Assembly: GCA_964477445.1 (NCBI GenBank)
Contig: CAYZED010000001.1
Span: 124,001 to 188,000, forward strand
DNA length: 64,000 bases
Reading direction: 5' to 3'
From: CAYZED01 sp964477445
GTDB lineage: Bacteria; Bacillota; Clostridia; Lutisporales; Lutisporaceae
The notes below the pieces were generated by a model. The model was not told the DNA's origin. It saw only the letters and a list, made by a program, of their open reading frames with translations, and made no database searches. This document shows positions 1 through 8,517 of this stretch, piece by piece; within the stretch, counting starts at the first letter, position 1; each line of letters starts with the position of its first letter. The position numbers and the translations under genes were made by a program.

Positions 1-723
1 GGGTTCGGACCTTTTACACCAGGGTTTGTAGTTGTTCCTTATGGAGATGTTGAAGCTCTTGAAAAAGCTATCACACCTAACACAGTTGCTTTCCTTATGG
101 AACCAATTCAAGGTGAAGCAGGCGTTATCGTTCCGCCAGATGGAGTTTTAGCAAAAATAAGAGAAGTAACAAAGAAAAATAATGTACTTCTAGTTTTTGA
201 TGAAATCCAAACTGGTTTTGCTAGAACTGGGAAGATGTTTGCGCATATGTATGAAGACGCTAGTCCTGACGTTGTTGTAGTTGGGAAAGCATTGGGTGGA
301 GGCGTGTATCCTGTTTCTGCAATGCTCTCAAATAGCGAAGTAATGGATGTATTTAATCCTGGAGATCATGGTTCTACTTTTGGGGGCAATCCACTTGGCG
401 CAGCTGTGGCTCTGGCAGCATTGGAAGTCCTTGAAGAAGAAAAATTAGCTGAAAGATCCTTTGAACTTGGGAAATACTTCAAAGAACAGTTGGTAGCTAT
501 GAACAGTCCTTATGTATGTGATGTTAGAGGAAAAGGACTTCTTTTAGGCGTAGAAATTAAAGCGGAATGCGGTAAAGCAAGACCTTTTTGTGAAAAATTA
601 ATGAAACTTGGAATGCTCTGCAAAGAAACACATGATCAAACAATTCGATTTGCACCAGGTCTTGTTATCACAAAAGAAGAAGTTGATTACGCTCTAGGGT
701 TGATAAGACAAGTTCTTCTATAA
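1..723 (+). CDS. rocD: Ornithine aminotransferase, C-terminal part
   Basis: The reading frame is open from base 1, so the 5' end lies outside the window; about 240 of the usual roughly 400 codons are present. It is a class III PLP aminotransferase that moves the delta-amino group of ornithine to 2-oxoglutarate. Visible family motifs are EPIQGEAGV, the PLP-contacting DEIQTGFARTG and the Schiff-base lysine in GKALGGG (codon 286-288), followed by GSTFGGNPL. The match to RocD is closer than to acetylornithine aminotransferase because of the GDHGSTFGGNPL and KLAERS segments. It stands just upstream of the ornithine fermentation operon, separated by a repeat array, so it probably gives a second route for using ornithine. 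Confidence 0.88.
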   Translation, partial: GFGPFTPGFVVVPYGDVEALEKAITPNTVAFLMEPIQGEAGVIVPPDGVLAKIREVTKKNNVLLVFDEIQTGFARTGKMFAHMYEDASPDVVVVGKALGGGVYPVSAMLSNSEVMDVFNPGDHGSTFGGNPLGAAVALAALEVLEEEKLAERSFELGKYFKEQLVAMNSPYVCDVRGKGLLLGVEIKAECGKARPFCEKLMKLGMLCKETHDQTIRFAPGLVITKEEVDYALGLIRQVLL

Positions 724-740
724 ACCATAATACTTTACGG

Positions 741-1043
741 ATTTGCGTTAATAAGTTGAGTTATCGCAAATTCGTATTATTCTAATTTGCATTATTGATT
801 ATTAGATTGCAAATTCGTATTATTCTAATTTGCATTATTGATTATTAGATTGCAAATTCGTATNNNNNNNNNNNNNNNNNNNNNNNNNNNNNNNNNNNNN
901 NNNNNNNNNNNNNNNNNNNNNNNNNNNNNNNNNNNNNNNNNNNNNNNNNNNNNNNNNNNNNNNTATTCTAATTTGGATTCTTGATTATTAGATTGCAAAT
1001 TCGTATTATTCTAATTTGCATTATTAATTATTAAATTGCAAAT
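741..1043. repeat. 43-bp tandem repeat array with a hairpin in each unit
   Basis: The word GCAAAT recurs at 766, 809 and 852, and after the gap at 995 and 1038, each 43 bases apart. Each unit holds an inverted repeat, GCAAATT then AATTTGC with about 11 bases between, so each can form a short hairpin. The first hairpin (from about 741) directly follows the rocD stop and could serve as its terminator. There are no variable spacers, so this is not CRISPR. The true copy number is unknown because the array is interrupted by a 100-base gap. Confidence 0.85.
864..963. other. Assembly gap of 100 N inside the repeat array
   Basis: One hundred N, a conventional scaffold-gap size. It falls inside the tandem repeats, which explains why assembly failed; the real length is unknown. 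Confidence 0.97.
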
Positions 1044-1072
1044 CAGTAATATTTCAAGAAGGGGATAGAATT

Positions 1073-1387
1073 ATGAATTCTAAAAAAGCCTCAATCGGTG
1101 ATTGGGTTCAAATAAAGCAAGTGGTTTTAACGCCTGAAGGCAGAGCGCCGCAAGCACCGGAAGACACCAAGAAAACACCGCTTTTGTTATGGATCAAAGG
1201 TTTCGCTGAAACAGAAGCTGAATTAGGAAAAGAAATAAGAATAAAAACCATTACTGGTAGAGTTGTTTTTGGCGAATTGGTAGACATTAATCCGAAATAT
1301 ACGCACGATTTTGGAGATTTTGTACCTGAGTTGCTAAAAATCGATTTACAACTAAAAGACATTATGTCTGGAGGCAGCAAAGAATGA
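1073..1387 (+). CDS. ortA: 2-amino-4-oxopentanoate thiolase, alpha subunit
   Basis: A 104-residue protein, the size expected for OrtA. With OrtB it cleaves 2-amino-4-oxopentanoate with CoA into acetyl-CoA and alanine, the last step of oxidative ornithine fermentation in Clostridia. A ribosome site AAGGGGAT stands about 10 bases before the ATG. The stop overlaps the ortB start (1384-1387, ATGA), which indicates translational coupling and equal subunit synthesis. The assignment rests on size, order in the ort-ora-orr operon and a recognisable family pattern (KGFAETEAELG, TGRVVFGELV); the alpha subunit has no catalytic residue I can point to. Confidence 0.88.
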   Translation: MNSKKASIGDWVQIKQVVLTPEGRAPQAPEDTKKTPLLLWIKGFAETEAELGKEIRIKTITGRVVFGELVDINPKYTHDFGDFVPELLKIDLQLKDIMSGGSKE

Positions 1388-2808
1388 AAAATACAGATAA
1401 AAAAGATATGTCTTATGCCGCCGTACTAAGTAGAAAAAATGAAATAATGAAATCTTCCACAGGAATTGATTATTCTCTTTTTGAGAACGAAGGTATAGGG
1501 TTCGATTATGAAAAAATGATGAAAGAAGCCGGGTATTCTTTGGAAGAGATTCAACAAATTCAAAATGATAGTAATGTAGGCAATACTCCGCTAATCGAGT
1601 TAAAAAACATTACAGAATTAGCTAGAAAGTACTCTCCCGAAGGAAAAGGAGCAAGAATTTTCGTAAAGGATGAAGCTTGTAATCCTTCTGGTAGTTTCAA
1701 GGCTAGAAGAGCTGCTACGGCTGTTTATCATGCCAAAAAATTAGGATACAAAGGCGTAATTGCCGCTACAAGTGGTAATTATGGTGCGGCTGTGGCATCT
1801 CAGGCAGCCATGCACGGGCTCAAGTGTATAGTTGTGCAGGAATGCTATGACAGCAATATGATTGGACAGCCAGAAATTCTAGAAAAACAAAGGGCTTGTG
1901 AGGCACTTGGTGCAGAGGTAGTTCAACTTACAGTGGGACCTGAACTATTTTATACTTTTTTGAGCTTGCTTGAAGAAACTGGATATTTCAACGCCTCGCT
2001 TTATACTCCATTTGGGATAGCTGGAGTTGAAACACTTGGATATGAATTGGCCTTACAGTCGAAAGAAAAAATTGGGAAATTCCCTGATGCTGTTATAGCT
2101 ACTCATGCAGGTGGTGGAAATATTACAGGAACAGCTAGAGGCCTATTTAAAGCAGGAGTAAAAGATACTCAAATTATTGGTGCAAGCGTTGATTTATCGG
2201 GGCTACATATGGCTTCAGATAGAGATTTTAACAGAAAATCATTTACTACAGGTCATACGGGTTTTGGATTGCCATTTGCGACTCAACCAGACAGAGCAGA
2301 TGTTCCACGAAATGCTGCAAGATCACTGCGATATATGGATAGATATGTTTTGGTTAAACAAGGGGAAGTTTTCTATATTACTGAAGCACTTGCTGTTCTT
2401 GAAGGACTTGAACGAGGCCCGGCAGGGAATATTTCTTTGACAGCGGCTTTTGTTATAGCGCAGGAAATGGATCGAGATCAAATAATTATTGTTCAGGAAA
2501 CTGAGTACACTGGAGCTGGGAAACATCCACAGCCACAGCTAACATTTGCAAAAAAGAATGGAATAGAAATATCTTTTGGAAATCCGGATGACGAGATTCC
2601 AGGTAAAAGCATAGTAATACCGAGCGATCCAAAACTTATTAAAGCAAGAGATTTTGATCTAAATAAAGCCAGAAAATCATTGATTAAAAACAATATTCAA
2701 GGAAAAGTTGATTCAGTAACGAGAGATGATATTAGTTTCTTAGTAGAAGAAACAAAAACGAATGAAGCTTTTGTGCTAGAAGCGCTTGTTGAATTGGGAA
2801 TAAAATAA
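1384..2808 (+). CDS. ortB: 2-amino-4-oxopentanoate thiolase, PLP-binding beta subunit
   Basis: This 474-residue protein has the fold-type II PLP enzyme pattern related to threonine synthase. The PLP lysine is K106 in NPSGSFKARR. A phosphate-binding glycine loop is seen at THAGGGNITGT, and the substrate-loop motif TSGNYGAA follows the lysine. It carries out the thiolytic cleavage of 2-amino-4-oxopentanoate to alanine and acetyl-CoA together with OrtA, whose stop codon overlaps its start. Such PLP-dependent thiolysis is known from Clostridium sticklandii. Threonine synthase itself is unlikely given the ort/ora neighbours and the N-terminal extension. Confidence 0.92.
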   Translation: MKNTDKKDMSYAAVLSRKNEIMKSSTGIDYSLFENEGIGFDYEKMMKEAGYSLEEIQQIQNDSNVGNTPLIELKNITELARKYSPEGKGARIFVKDEACNPSGSFKARRAATAVYHAKKLGYKGVIAATSGNYGAAVASQAAMHGLKCIVVQECYDSNMIGQPEILEKQRACEALGAEVVQLTVGPELFYTFLSLLEETGYFNASLYTPFGIAGVETLGYELALQSKEKIGKFPDAVIATHAGGGNITGTARGLFKAGVKDTQIIGASVDLSGLHMASDRDFNRKSFTTGHTGFGLPFATQPDRADVPRNAARSLRYMDRYVLVKQGEVFYITEALAVLEGLERGPAGNISLTAAFVIAQEMDRDQIIIVQETEYTGAGKHPQPQLTFAKKNGIEISFGNPDDEIPGKSIVIPSDPKLIKARDFDLNKARKSLIKNNIQGKVDSVTRDDISFLVEETKTNEAFVLEALVELGIK

Positions 2809-2837
2809 AGTAATTAGTAAAATGGAGGGATTATCTC

Positions 2838-3188
2838 ATGAAAAGAACAGATGATTATTTAGAGAGAAGAGAACATCTAAAAGACTTAAATGATGAACAA
2901 CTTAAAGAAAGATTTTGGGAACTAGCCGAAAAAATTGTTGATCCACTTTTAGTTTTAGGAACAAAAAATACTACACCAGCAGTTGAGCGGTCCGTACTGC
3001 TTCGAATGGGATTCTCATCACTAGAAGTTAAGCCTATAGTTGAAGGTGTTATGTCAAAAGGTTTGATGGGAAAAGGTTGTGGCAACGTAGTTTGGAGGCT
3101 TTCAAAAAAGCTTGGCATTTCAATAAAGGAAGCTGGGACAGGTCTTGCAAACGGGAATTATTGGGACGAAGTAGACGCTCTATTCTAA
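2838..3188 (+). CDS. oraS: D-ornithine 4,5-aminomutase, small (S) subunit
   Basis: A 116-residue protein of the size and sequence type of OraS. It pairs with OraE to form the adenosylcobalamin- and PLP-dependent mutase that shifts the terminal amino group of D-ornithine, giving 2,4-diaminopentanoate. A clear GGAGGG ribosome site lies about 9 bases before the ATG. It sits 29 bases after ortB and 24 bases before oraE, as in other clostridial ornithine operons. The text KRTDDYLERREHLKDLNDEQL near the start and GCGNVVWRL are recognisable for this family; no cofactor-binding residue is expected in this subunit. Confidence 0.9.
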   Translation: MKRTDDYLERREHLKDLNDEQLKERFWELAEKIVDPLLVLGTKNTTPAVERSVLLRMGFSSLEVKPIVEGVMSKGLMGKGCGNVVWRLSKKLGISIKEAGTGLANGNYWDEVDALF

Positions 3189-3212
3189 ATATTTCGAAGG
3201 GAGAAAACAAAA

Positions 3213-5405
3213 TTGAAACTTGATATAAACAAAAAATTAGATATAAAAGAACTCATTCAAGGACTTGAAAACTATAGACCAAAAAGAAGAGGATGGCACT
3301 GGAGAGAAGGCGTAGGAGAAAATAGAATTATTGGTGATTTTGAATATCACGAAACTTCTGAAGGATTAAAGAATTTTATTCCGCTTCCAGGTTCGCGTGG
3401 ATTTCACTATATTGACCCTCAGCCAGATTGCGTAATCACAACAGAAATTGCTTCAGGTAGATTTGAAGATGATATTAGAAGAATGAGAATGGCTGCATGG
3501 CATGGCGCTGACCATATTATGGTTATTAGAACCGCTGGACAGTCACACATTGACTCACTAATTGAAGGAACAAACCAAGGTATTGGTGGAATTGCTGTTA
3601 CGAGAAAACAAGTTAGAGCCACTAGAAAAGCGTTGGATTTAATTGAAGAAGAAGTTGGACGCGAAATTAATTTCCATTCATATATTTCAGGAGTTGCAGG
3701 CCCTGATATTGCTGTAATGTTTGCAGAAGAGGGCGTAAATGGAGCGCATCAGGATCCACAATATAATATTCTTTATAGAAATATTAACATGGTTAGATCC
3801 TTTGTAGATGCTTGTGAATCAAAAAAAATTATGGCGTGGGCTGAAATGCTTCAAATAGACGGGGCGCACAATGCTAACGCTACATCAATGAAGGCTTGGA
3901 AAGTTAGACCTGAGCTTATGGTTCAACATGCGATAAATTCGATTTTTTCTAAAAAAGTCGGGATTAAGCCTGAGAATATTGCACTCTCAAGTGTTCCTCC
4001 GACTGCACCGCCAGCACCATGCATGAGACTTGACATTCCTTACGCTGTTGCACTTAGAGATTTGTTTAGTGAGTTCAAAATCAGAGCTCAACAGAACACA
4101 AAGTATATGGAATCTGATATGAGAGAAGCGACAGTAACACATGCGCTTAATCTTGTAATATCTAGATTAACTAGTGCTGACATTCAGTCGACAATTACTC
4201 CTGATGAAGGAAGAAATGTTCCGTGGCACTATAATAATATAGCTGCTATTTCTACTGCAAAACAAGCACTAAACGGCCTGGATGGCTTCAGAGAAATGGT
4301 AAAATTGGATCGAGAAGGTCCGCTTGGTGCAGACATTAGAGAATTAAAAGAGAGAGCAGTTCTCTTTATGGAAGAAATGCTTGAGGTTGGTGGATACTTT
4401 AAAGCTGTTGAGAATGGCTTCTTTATCGATTCCGGTTATTATCCAGAAAGAAATGGTGATGGCATTCCAAGAGACAGCCAGGGTGGTATTGGTGTTGGTA
4501 TGGTATTTGAAAGAGATGCTGATTACTTTGCTCCTGTTTTAGTTCATTATGGATATAATAATATTCCAAAAGAGTTCATAAAAGGTTCTGATGCAATTGG
4601 TGGAGATACATTCGAAAAGCCTGAAAAAATTGCATACATTGATGAACTAGATGATGAAGATAACGTGAATGTTAGACTTGAAGAAGTAGCAAAATATGAA
4701 AACTCAACATTAGTCAAACCTGAAGTTGAATGGAAGGGTGACGGAATTGTAGCAATTAACCTGTTTATTCCTACAGATGAAAGAACAGCCGAATTTGCTG
4801 CCATTAGAGTCGGTGAGAATATGGGGCTAGAAGATGTAACTGTTTGTCACAAACAATGCTTACATCCTTCAGAAGGCACATATGTGGAAATAAAAGGCAG
4901 AGTAAAATTTGATATTGATATTTCAACACTCGTTATACCACCTAAAATAGAAGTTATGGCAGAGCAAGAAGTAAGAGATGCTATTAATGAAAATCCTATG
5001 TTTGTTGTTGCTGCGACCGTTGGTCAAGATGAGCATTCAGTAGGACTAAAAGAAACTTTGGACATTAAGCACGGTGGAATAGAAAAATACGGAATTAAGT
5101 ATTTGTATCTAGGAACCTCATGTCCAGTTGAGAAATTAGTGGATGCTGCGATAGAAACTAATGCAACAGCTATATTAGCTTCTACAATAATAACTCATGA
5201 CGATGTTCATATTAAGAATATGAGAAAACTCCATGAGCTTTGTATAGAAAAAGGTATTCGAGATAAAGTGATATTGATTTGTGGAGGAACTCAAATTAAT
5301 AATGAAATAGCCAAAGAAGCAGGAATGGATGCAGGCTTTGGACGCGGAAGTAAAGGTATTGATGTGGCATCCTTCTTAGTAAATAAAAGAAAAGAAATGA
5401 TTTAA
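3213..5405 (+). CDS. oraE: D-ornithine 4,5-aminomutase, large (E) catalytic subunit
   Basis: A 730-residue catalytic subunit. The N-terminal two thirds form the mutase TIM-barrel; the C-terminal part is a B12-binding Rossmann domain. His608 in the DxHxxG motif (DEHSVG) is the cobalt ligand, and Lys619, eleven residues later in DIKHGG, occupies the position of the PLP lysine known in the C. sticklandii enzyme (same eleven-residue spacing). The start is TTG with AAGGGAG upstream; I see no in-frame ATG with a better site. The stop is followed with no gap by the next gene. This is a near full-length family member. Confidence 0.94.
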   Translation: MKLDINKKLDIKELIQGLENYRPKRRGWHWREGVGENRIIGDFEYHETSEGLKNFIPLPGSRGFHYIDPQPDCVITTEIASGRFEDDIRRMRMAAWHGADHIMVIRTAGQSHIDSLIEGTNQGIGGIAVTRKQVRATRKALDLIEEEVGREINFHSYISGVAGPDIAVMFAEEGVNGAHQDPQYNILYRNINMVRSFVDACESKKIMAWAEMLQIDGAHNANATSMKAWKVRPELMVQHAINSIFSKKVGIKPENIALSSVPPTAPPAPCMRLDIPYAVALRDLFSEFKIRAQQNTKYMESDMREATVTHALNLVISRLTSADIQSTITPDEGRNVPWHYNNIAAISTAKQALNGLDGFREMVKLDREGPLGADIRELKERAVLFMEEMLEVGGYFKAVENGFFIDSGYYPERNGDGIPRDSQGGIGVGMVFERDADYFAPVLVHYGYNNIPKEFIKGSDAIGGDTFEKPEKIAYIDELDDEDNVNVRLEEVAKYENSTLVKPEVEWKGDGIVAINLFIPTDERTAEFAAIRVGENMGLEDVTVCHKQCLHPSEGTYVEIKGRVKFDIDISTLVIPPKIEVMAEQEVRDAINENPMFVVAATVGQDEHSVGLKETLDIKHGGIEKYGIKYLYLGTSCPVEKLVDAAIETNATAILASTIITHDDVHIKNMRKLHELCIEKGIRDKVILICGGTQINNEIAKEAGMDAGFGRGSKGIDVASFLVNKRKEMI

Positions 5406-6779
5406 ATGAGAGTAGATGTATTGGTTGCAGAAATCGGAAGCACGACGACTGTTGTAAATGCATTTAATGGTATGGGAAGCCCTTGTCCTGTTTTTTTGGG
5501 ACAGGGGCAATCTCCTACAACAGTATTAGAGGGCGATGTTACTATCGGTCTAAAAGGTGCTGTAGAAGATTTACGGGTTAAATTGGGTGAGGAAATCATA
5601 GAGTGGGAAGAAATGCTTGCGACTAGTAGCGCTGCAGGTGGCTTAAAAATGAGCGTTCATGGCTTAGTCTATGATATGACAGTAAGAGCCGCGAAAGAAG
5701 CTGCACTGGGAGCTGGAGGAATATTAAAACATATTACAGCTGGCAAAATGCGCAGATCTGATCTAAAAAAAATCCAAGAGATAAAACCAAATATTATTTT
5801 AGTTGCGGGCGGTGTCGATTATGGAGAAAGAGACACGGCGCTTCATAATTTTGAGCTTATATCCGAGATGATTATTGAGAATAAACTAGAAATCCCGATT
5901 ATATATGCTGGGAATATTGAAAATCAAGAAGAAATTCGAGAGATTGCCAAAGAAAAATCTATTAAAGTTTATATTGTTGACAATGTTTACCCGAAAGTTG
6001 ACTTGTTAAATGTGGAGCCAACTCGAAAGCTTATTCAGCAAGCTTTTGAGGAACATATAATACATGCACCGGGAATGGAACATGTTAGAGAAATGGTAAA
6101 TGGCCCGATAATTCCTACCCCTGGAGCAGTAATGGAAGCGGCTATTTTACTTAAAGGATTATTAGGTGATATAATTGTTTTTGATGTAGGTGGTGCTACC
6201 ACAGATGTTCACTCTGTTACAGAGGGCAGTGAAGAAATTACTAGAATTTTGATTAGCCCGGAACCTGTGGCGAAAAGAACTGTTGAAGGCGATTTGGGCG
6301 TTTTTGTAAATGTTTCTCATGTCGTTGAACGAATAGGCATTGATGAATTGAAAAAAGAGTTTGAAGATGCTGAAATGCTAATTGAGAACATTAAGCCAAT
6401 ACCTGAAACTGATTTAGAAAAAAAGTTTGTTGAAAGATTAACTAAAGAAGCTGTTCTTACTTCATTGGAACGACACGCTGGTACTCTCAGAAATTTATAT
6501 AGTTCTGGTGGTAAAAAAACAGTAGCCGAAGGGAAAGATCTAACAAATATAAAATACGTAATAGGAACTGGTGGCGCGCTTACTAGATTACCTGCACGTA
6601 AAGAGATTTTGTCTTTTGTCGGGGGTCATGGAAAAGGTATGGAATTATATCCTAAAGAGGATGTTCAAGTATTAATAGATAATTATTATATTATGGCCTC
6701 TTTGGGAGTTCTCTCAAAAAGATATCCAGAGAAGGCTTTACAGTTATTAAAAGAAAGCTTGGGGTTGACCGAGCTATAA
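5406..6779 (+). CDS. MutL-like ATPase of the ornithine aminomutase operon
   Basis: This 457-residue protein belongs to the MutL/GlmL family of actin-fold (ASKHA) ATPases found with B12-dependent mutases; it is not the DNA mismatch protein of the same name. Visible nucleotide-binding motifs are an N-terminal GSTTTVVNAF (phosphate 1), FDVGGATTDVHSV (phosphate 2, near residue 260) and GTGGALTRL (adenosine region, near 390). Such proteins are thought to reactivate or load cobalamin on the mutase, here OraSE. It begins immediately after the oraE stop, so the two are probably translationally coupled. The repair role is inferred from family and position only. Confidence 0.82.
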   Translation: MRVDVLVAEIGSTTTVVNAFNGMGSPCPVFLGQGQSPTTVLEGDVTIGLKGAVEDLRVKLGEEIIEWEEMLATSSAAGGLKMSVHGLVYDMTVRAAKEAALGAGGILKHITAGKMRRSDLKKIQEIKPNIILVAGGVDYGERDTALHNFELISEMIIENKLEIPIIYAGNIENQEEIREIAKEKSIKVYIVDNVYPKVDLLNVEPTRKLIQQAFEEHIIHAPGMEHVREMVNGPIIPTPGAVMEAAILLKGLLGDIIVFDVGGATTDVHSVTEGSEEITRILISPEPVAKRTVEGDLGVFVNVSHVVERIGIDELKKEFEDAEMLIENIKPIPETDLEKKFVERLTKEAVLTSLERHAGTLRNLYSSGGKKTVAEGKDLTNIKYVIGTGGALTRLPARKEILSFVGGHGKGMELYPKEDVQVLIDNYYIMASLGVLSKRYPEKALQLLKESLGLTEL

Positions 6780-6792
6780 GGGGGTATTAGAA

Positions 6793-7872
6793 GTGGAAAA
6801 CAAAAAAAACTATACTTATCCAGCATTGCTGATTGACAAGGTCAAACTTGCTCATAATACTAGGCTTTTAAAAGATATGTGTGATAAACACAGGGTTAAA
6901 CTTGCTGTAGTTACTAAAGTTTATTGTGGAACTCCCGAAATTGCCGAAATTCAAGTTGCAGCTGGAGCGGACTATATAGCCGACTCAAGAATCGAAAACT
7001 TAAAGAAAATGAAAGATCTTGAAGTGCCAAAAATTTTGCTCCGAATACCAATGAAATCAGAGGTGCAGGACGTAGTTCGTTACAGCGATATAAGTCAAAA
7101 TTCAGAAATAGAAGTTATTAAAGCACTAGGGGCCGCTGCAATATCACAGAACAAGACACATGACATTATTCTCATGGTTGATATGGGTGACCTCAGAGAA
7201 GGTGTTTGGAGTGAGAATGCGGTAGAATATGCAGGGGAAATTTTTAAGATTAAAGGAATAAATCTCAAGGGAATTGGAATGAATTTGTCTTGCTATGGTG
7301 GTATTATCCCAAGTGTTGAGAACACTGACGGACTTGTTAGAATTGCTGAAGAAATTGAAAAGAAATATGGAATTCATTTAGATATTATTTCAGGTGGAAA
7401 CAGCTCTTCTGTAAACCTGATGAACGATGGGGAAATGAATAAAAGAGTTAATATGATAAGACTCGGGGAATCAATTGTTCTGGGGATGTCAACGTCTGAT
7501 GCGACACAGATTCCGAATACTTTTACAGATATTTTTACACTAGCCGTAGAAATTGTTGAACTAAAGGAAAAACCATCGATTCCAGTTGGAGAAATAGGGC
7601 TAGATGCTTTTGGAGAAGTTCCAACGTTTAAAGACAAAGGCATTATGAAAAGAGCCATAGCAGCTATTGGAAAACAGGATGTTAAACTTGATAATCTGAG
7701 GCCAAGAGATGAAAATGTTGAGATTATCGGGGGAAGCTCAGACCATCTAATAATTGACGTAACCGAATCAAAGAAAGATTATAAGGTTGGCGATATACTG
7801 GAATTCGATGTGAACTATGGAGCACTACTAGCACTTTGCACTTCGGAGTATGTGAAGAAAATATTGATTTGA
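6793..7872 (+). CDS. orr: Ornithine racemase
   Basis: A 359-residue PLP racemase of the alanine-racemase-like barrel family. The PLP lysine is K42 in AVVTKVYCG, and the substrate-side motifs MVDMGDLREG and SGGNSSS are present. It makes D-ornithine from L-ornithine, supplying OraSE. Start is GTG at 6793 with AAGGGGG about 8 bases upstream; the preceding gene ends 13 bases earlier. A terminator hairpin directly follows, so it is the last gene of the operon. The ornithine assignment rather than alanine is based on the operon and the shorter, Orr-type sequence. Confidence 0.9.
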   Translation: MENKKNYTYPALLIDKVKLAHNTRLLKDMCDKHRVKLAVVTKVYCGTPEIAEIQVAAGADYIADSRIENLKKMKDLEVPKILLRIPMKSEVQDVVRYSDISQNSEIEVIKALGAAAISQNKTHDIILMVDMGDLREGVWSENAVEYAGEIFKIKGINLKGIGMNLSCYGGIIPSVENTDGLVRIAEEIEKKYGIHLDIISGGNSSSVNLMNDGEMNKRVNMIRLGESIVLGMSTSDATQIPNTFTDIFTLAVEIVELKEKPSIPVGEIGLDAFGEVPTFKDKGIMKRAIAAIGKQDVKLDNLRPRDENVEIIGGSSDHLIIDVTESKKDYKVGDILEFDVNYGALLALCTSEYVKKILI

Positions 7873-7879
7873 ATAAAGT

Positions 7880-7910
7880 GAGGGTGAGCTGATCACCCTC
7901 ATTTAATTTT
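7880..7910 (+). terminator. Rho-independent terminator of the ornithine operon
   Basis: An 8-bp perfect stem, GAGGGTGA at 7880-7887 and TCACCCTC at 7893-7900, with a 5-base loop and a T-rich tract after it. It starts 8 bases after the orr stop. Confidence 0.85.
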
Positions 7911-7949
7911 GGGGTGTGGCAAATTAAGTTTCAGCCTTTCATATTTCTT

Positions 7950-8273
7950 GTGTGTTAGACTCACTAACCGGCTATGACTACGAAATCGTATAGAGTAATT
8001 CTAAATTTGTTTGAATTTCAAAACTATGCATCCAAAATGATTTTATTACGAAAAATCATTTGGCATACAGACATTTGGTCGAGGATGCGATTCGCATTAA
8101 AAGTGTTACTATCGGTCTGTAATACCTGATTCTCTCCTCGGCTCCGCCGAGTTCCAGCAGGAAGTAAAACTATAATTAATGCGAATGCTTACGACATCCA
8201 TGTCTCTTTTTTGTTTAGAATTACTCATGTATAGATTTCGTGTCTCCGCCGTAATCGTTCATCTTTAACACAC
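7950..8273 (-). repeat. MITE-like fold-back element, left copy
   Basis: A 324-base noncoding element bounded by a perfect 8-bp inverted repeat, GTGTGTTA (7950-7957) and TAACACAC (8266-8273). Inside this, imperfect inverted arms of about 50 bases carry ACGAAATC near AGTAATTCTAAA at one end and the complement at the other. It also contains internal hairpins (about 8031-8062 and CTCGGC/GCCGAG near 8137-8150). Much of it matches, in opposite orientation, the copy at 10566-10768, so the restriction gene between them is flanked by inverted copies. No transposase is present; mobility is inferred from the structure. The rest of the 645-base intergenic region holds only the neighbouring terminator and a candidate promoter. 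Confidence 0.72.
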
Positions 8274-8437
8274 TAAGAGAATATCGGCTGACACCACTTA
8301 GTATCATTTTCTAAGACAATTAAATTTATACTTTTGCTCAAACTAATAATAACAAATATTCAAAGCAATTTTTTCTTACTGCTTGTATGACTATATTAAA
8401 TATAAATAATTAATTCGACTCAACTAATACAAAAAAA

Positions 8438-8466
8438 TTGAAACATTACAATTCATATAGTAAGAT
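8438..8466 (+). promoter_or_regulatory. Candidate promoter for the Mrr-like gene
   Basis: TTGAAA (8438-8443) and TAAGAT (8461-8466) are separated by 17 bases, a fair match to a vegetative promoter, 52 bases before the start codon. It is a sequence match only. Confidence 0.4.
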
Positions 8467-8517
8467 ATTAAGGAATGGATTGAATTGTTTCAAAAAAATA
8501 GTTTTTAGTAGCGAAAT

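Noticed and set aside
741..1043. Possible CRISPR array
   Set aside because: The units are contiguous tandem repeats with no variable spacers and there are no cas genes in the window.
5406..6779. DNA mismatch repair MutL
   Set aside because: The ASKHA motifs and position after oraE show the B12-mutase-associated MutL family, which shares only the name.
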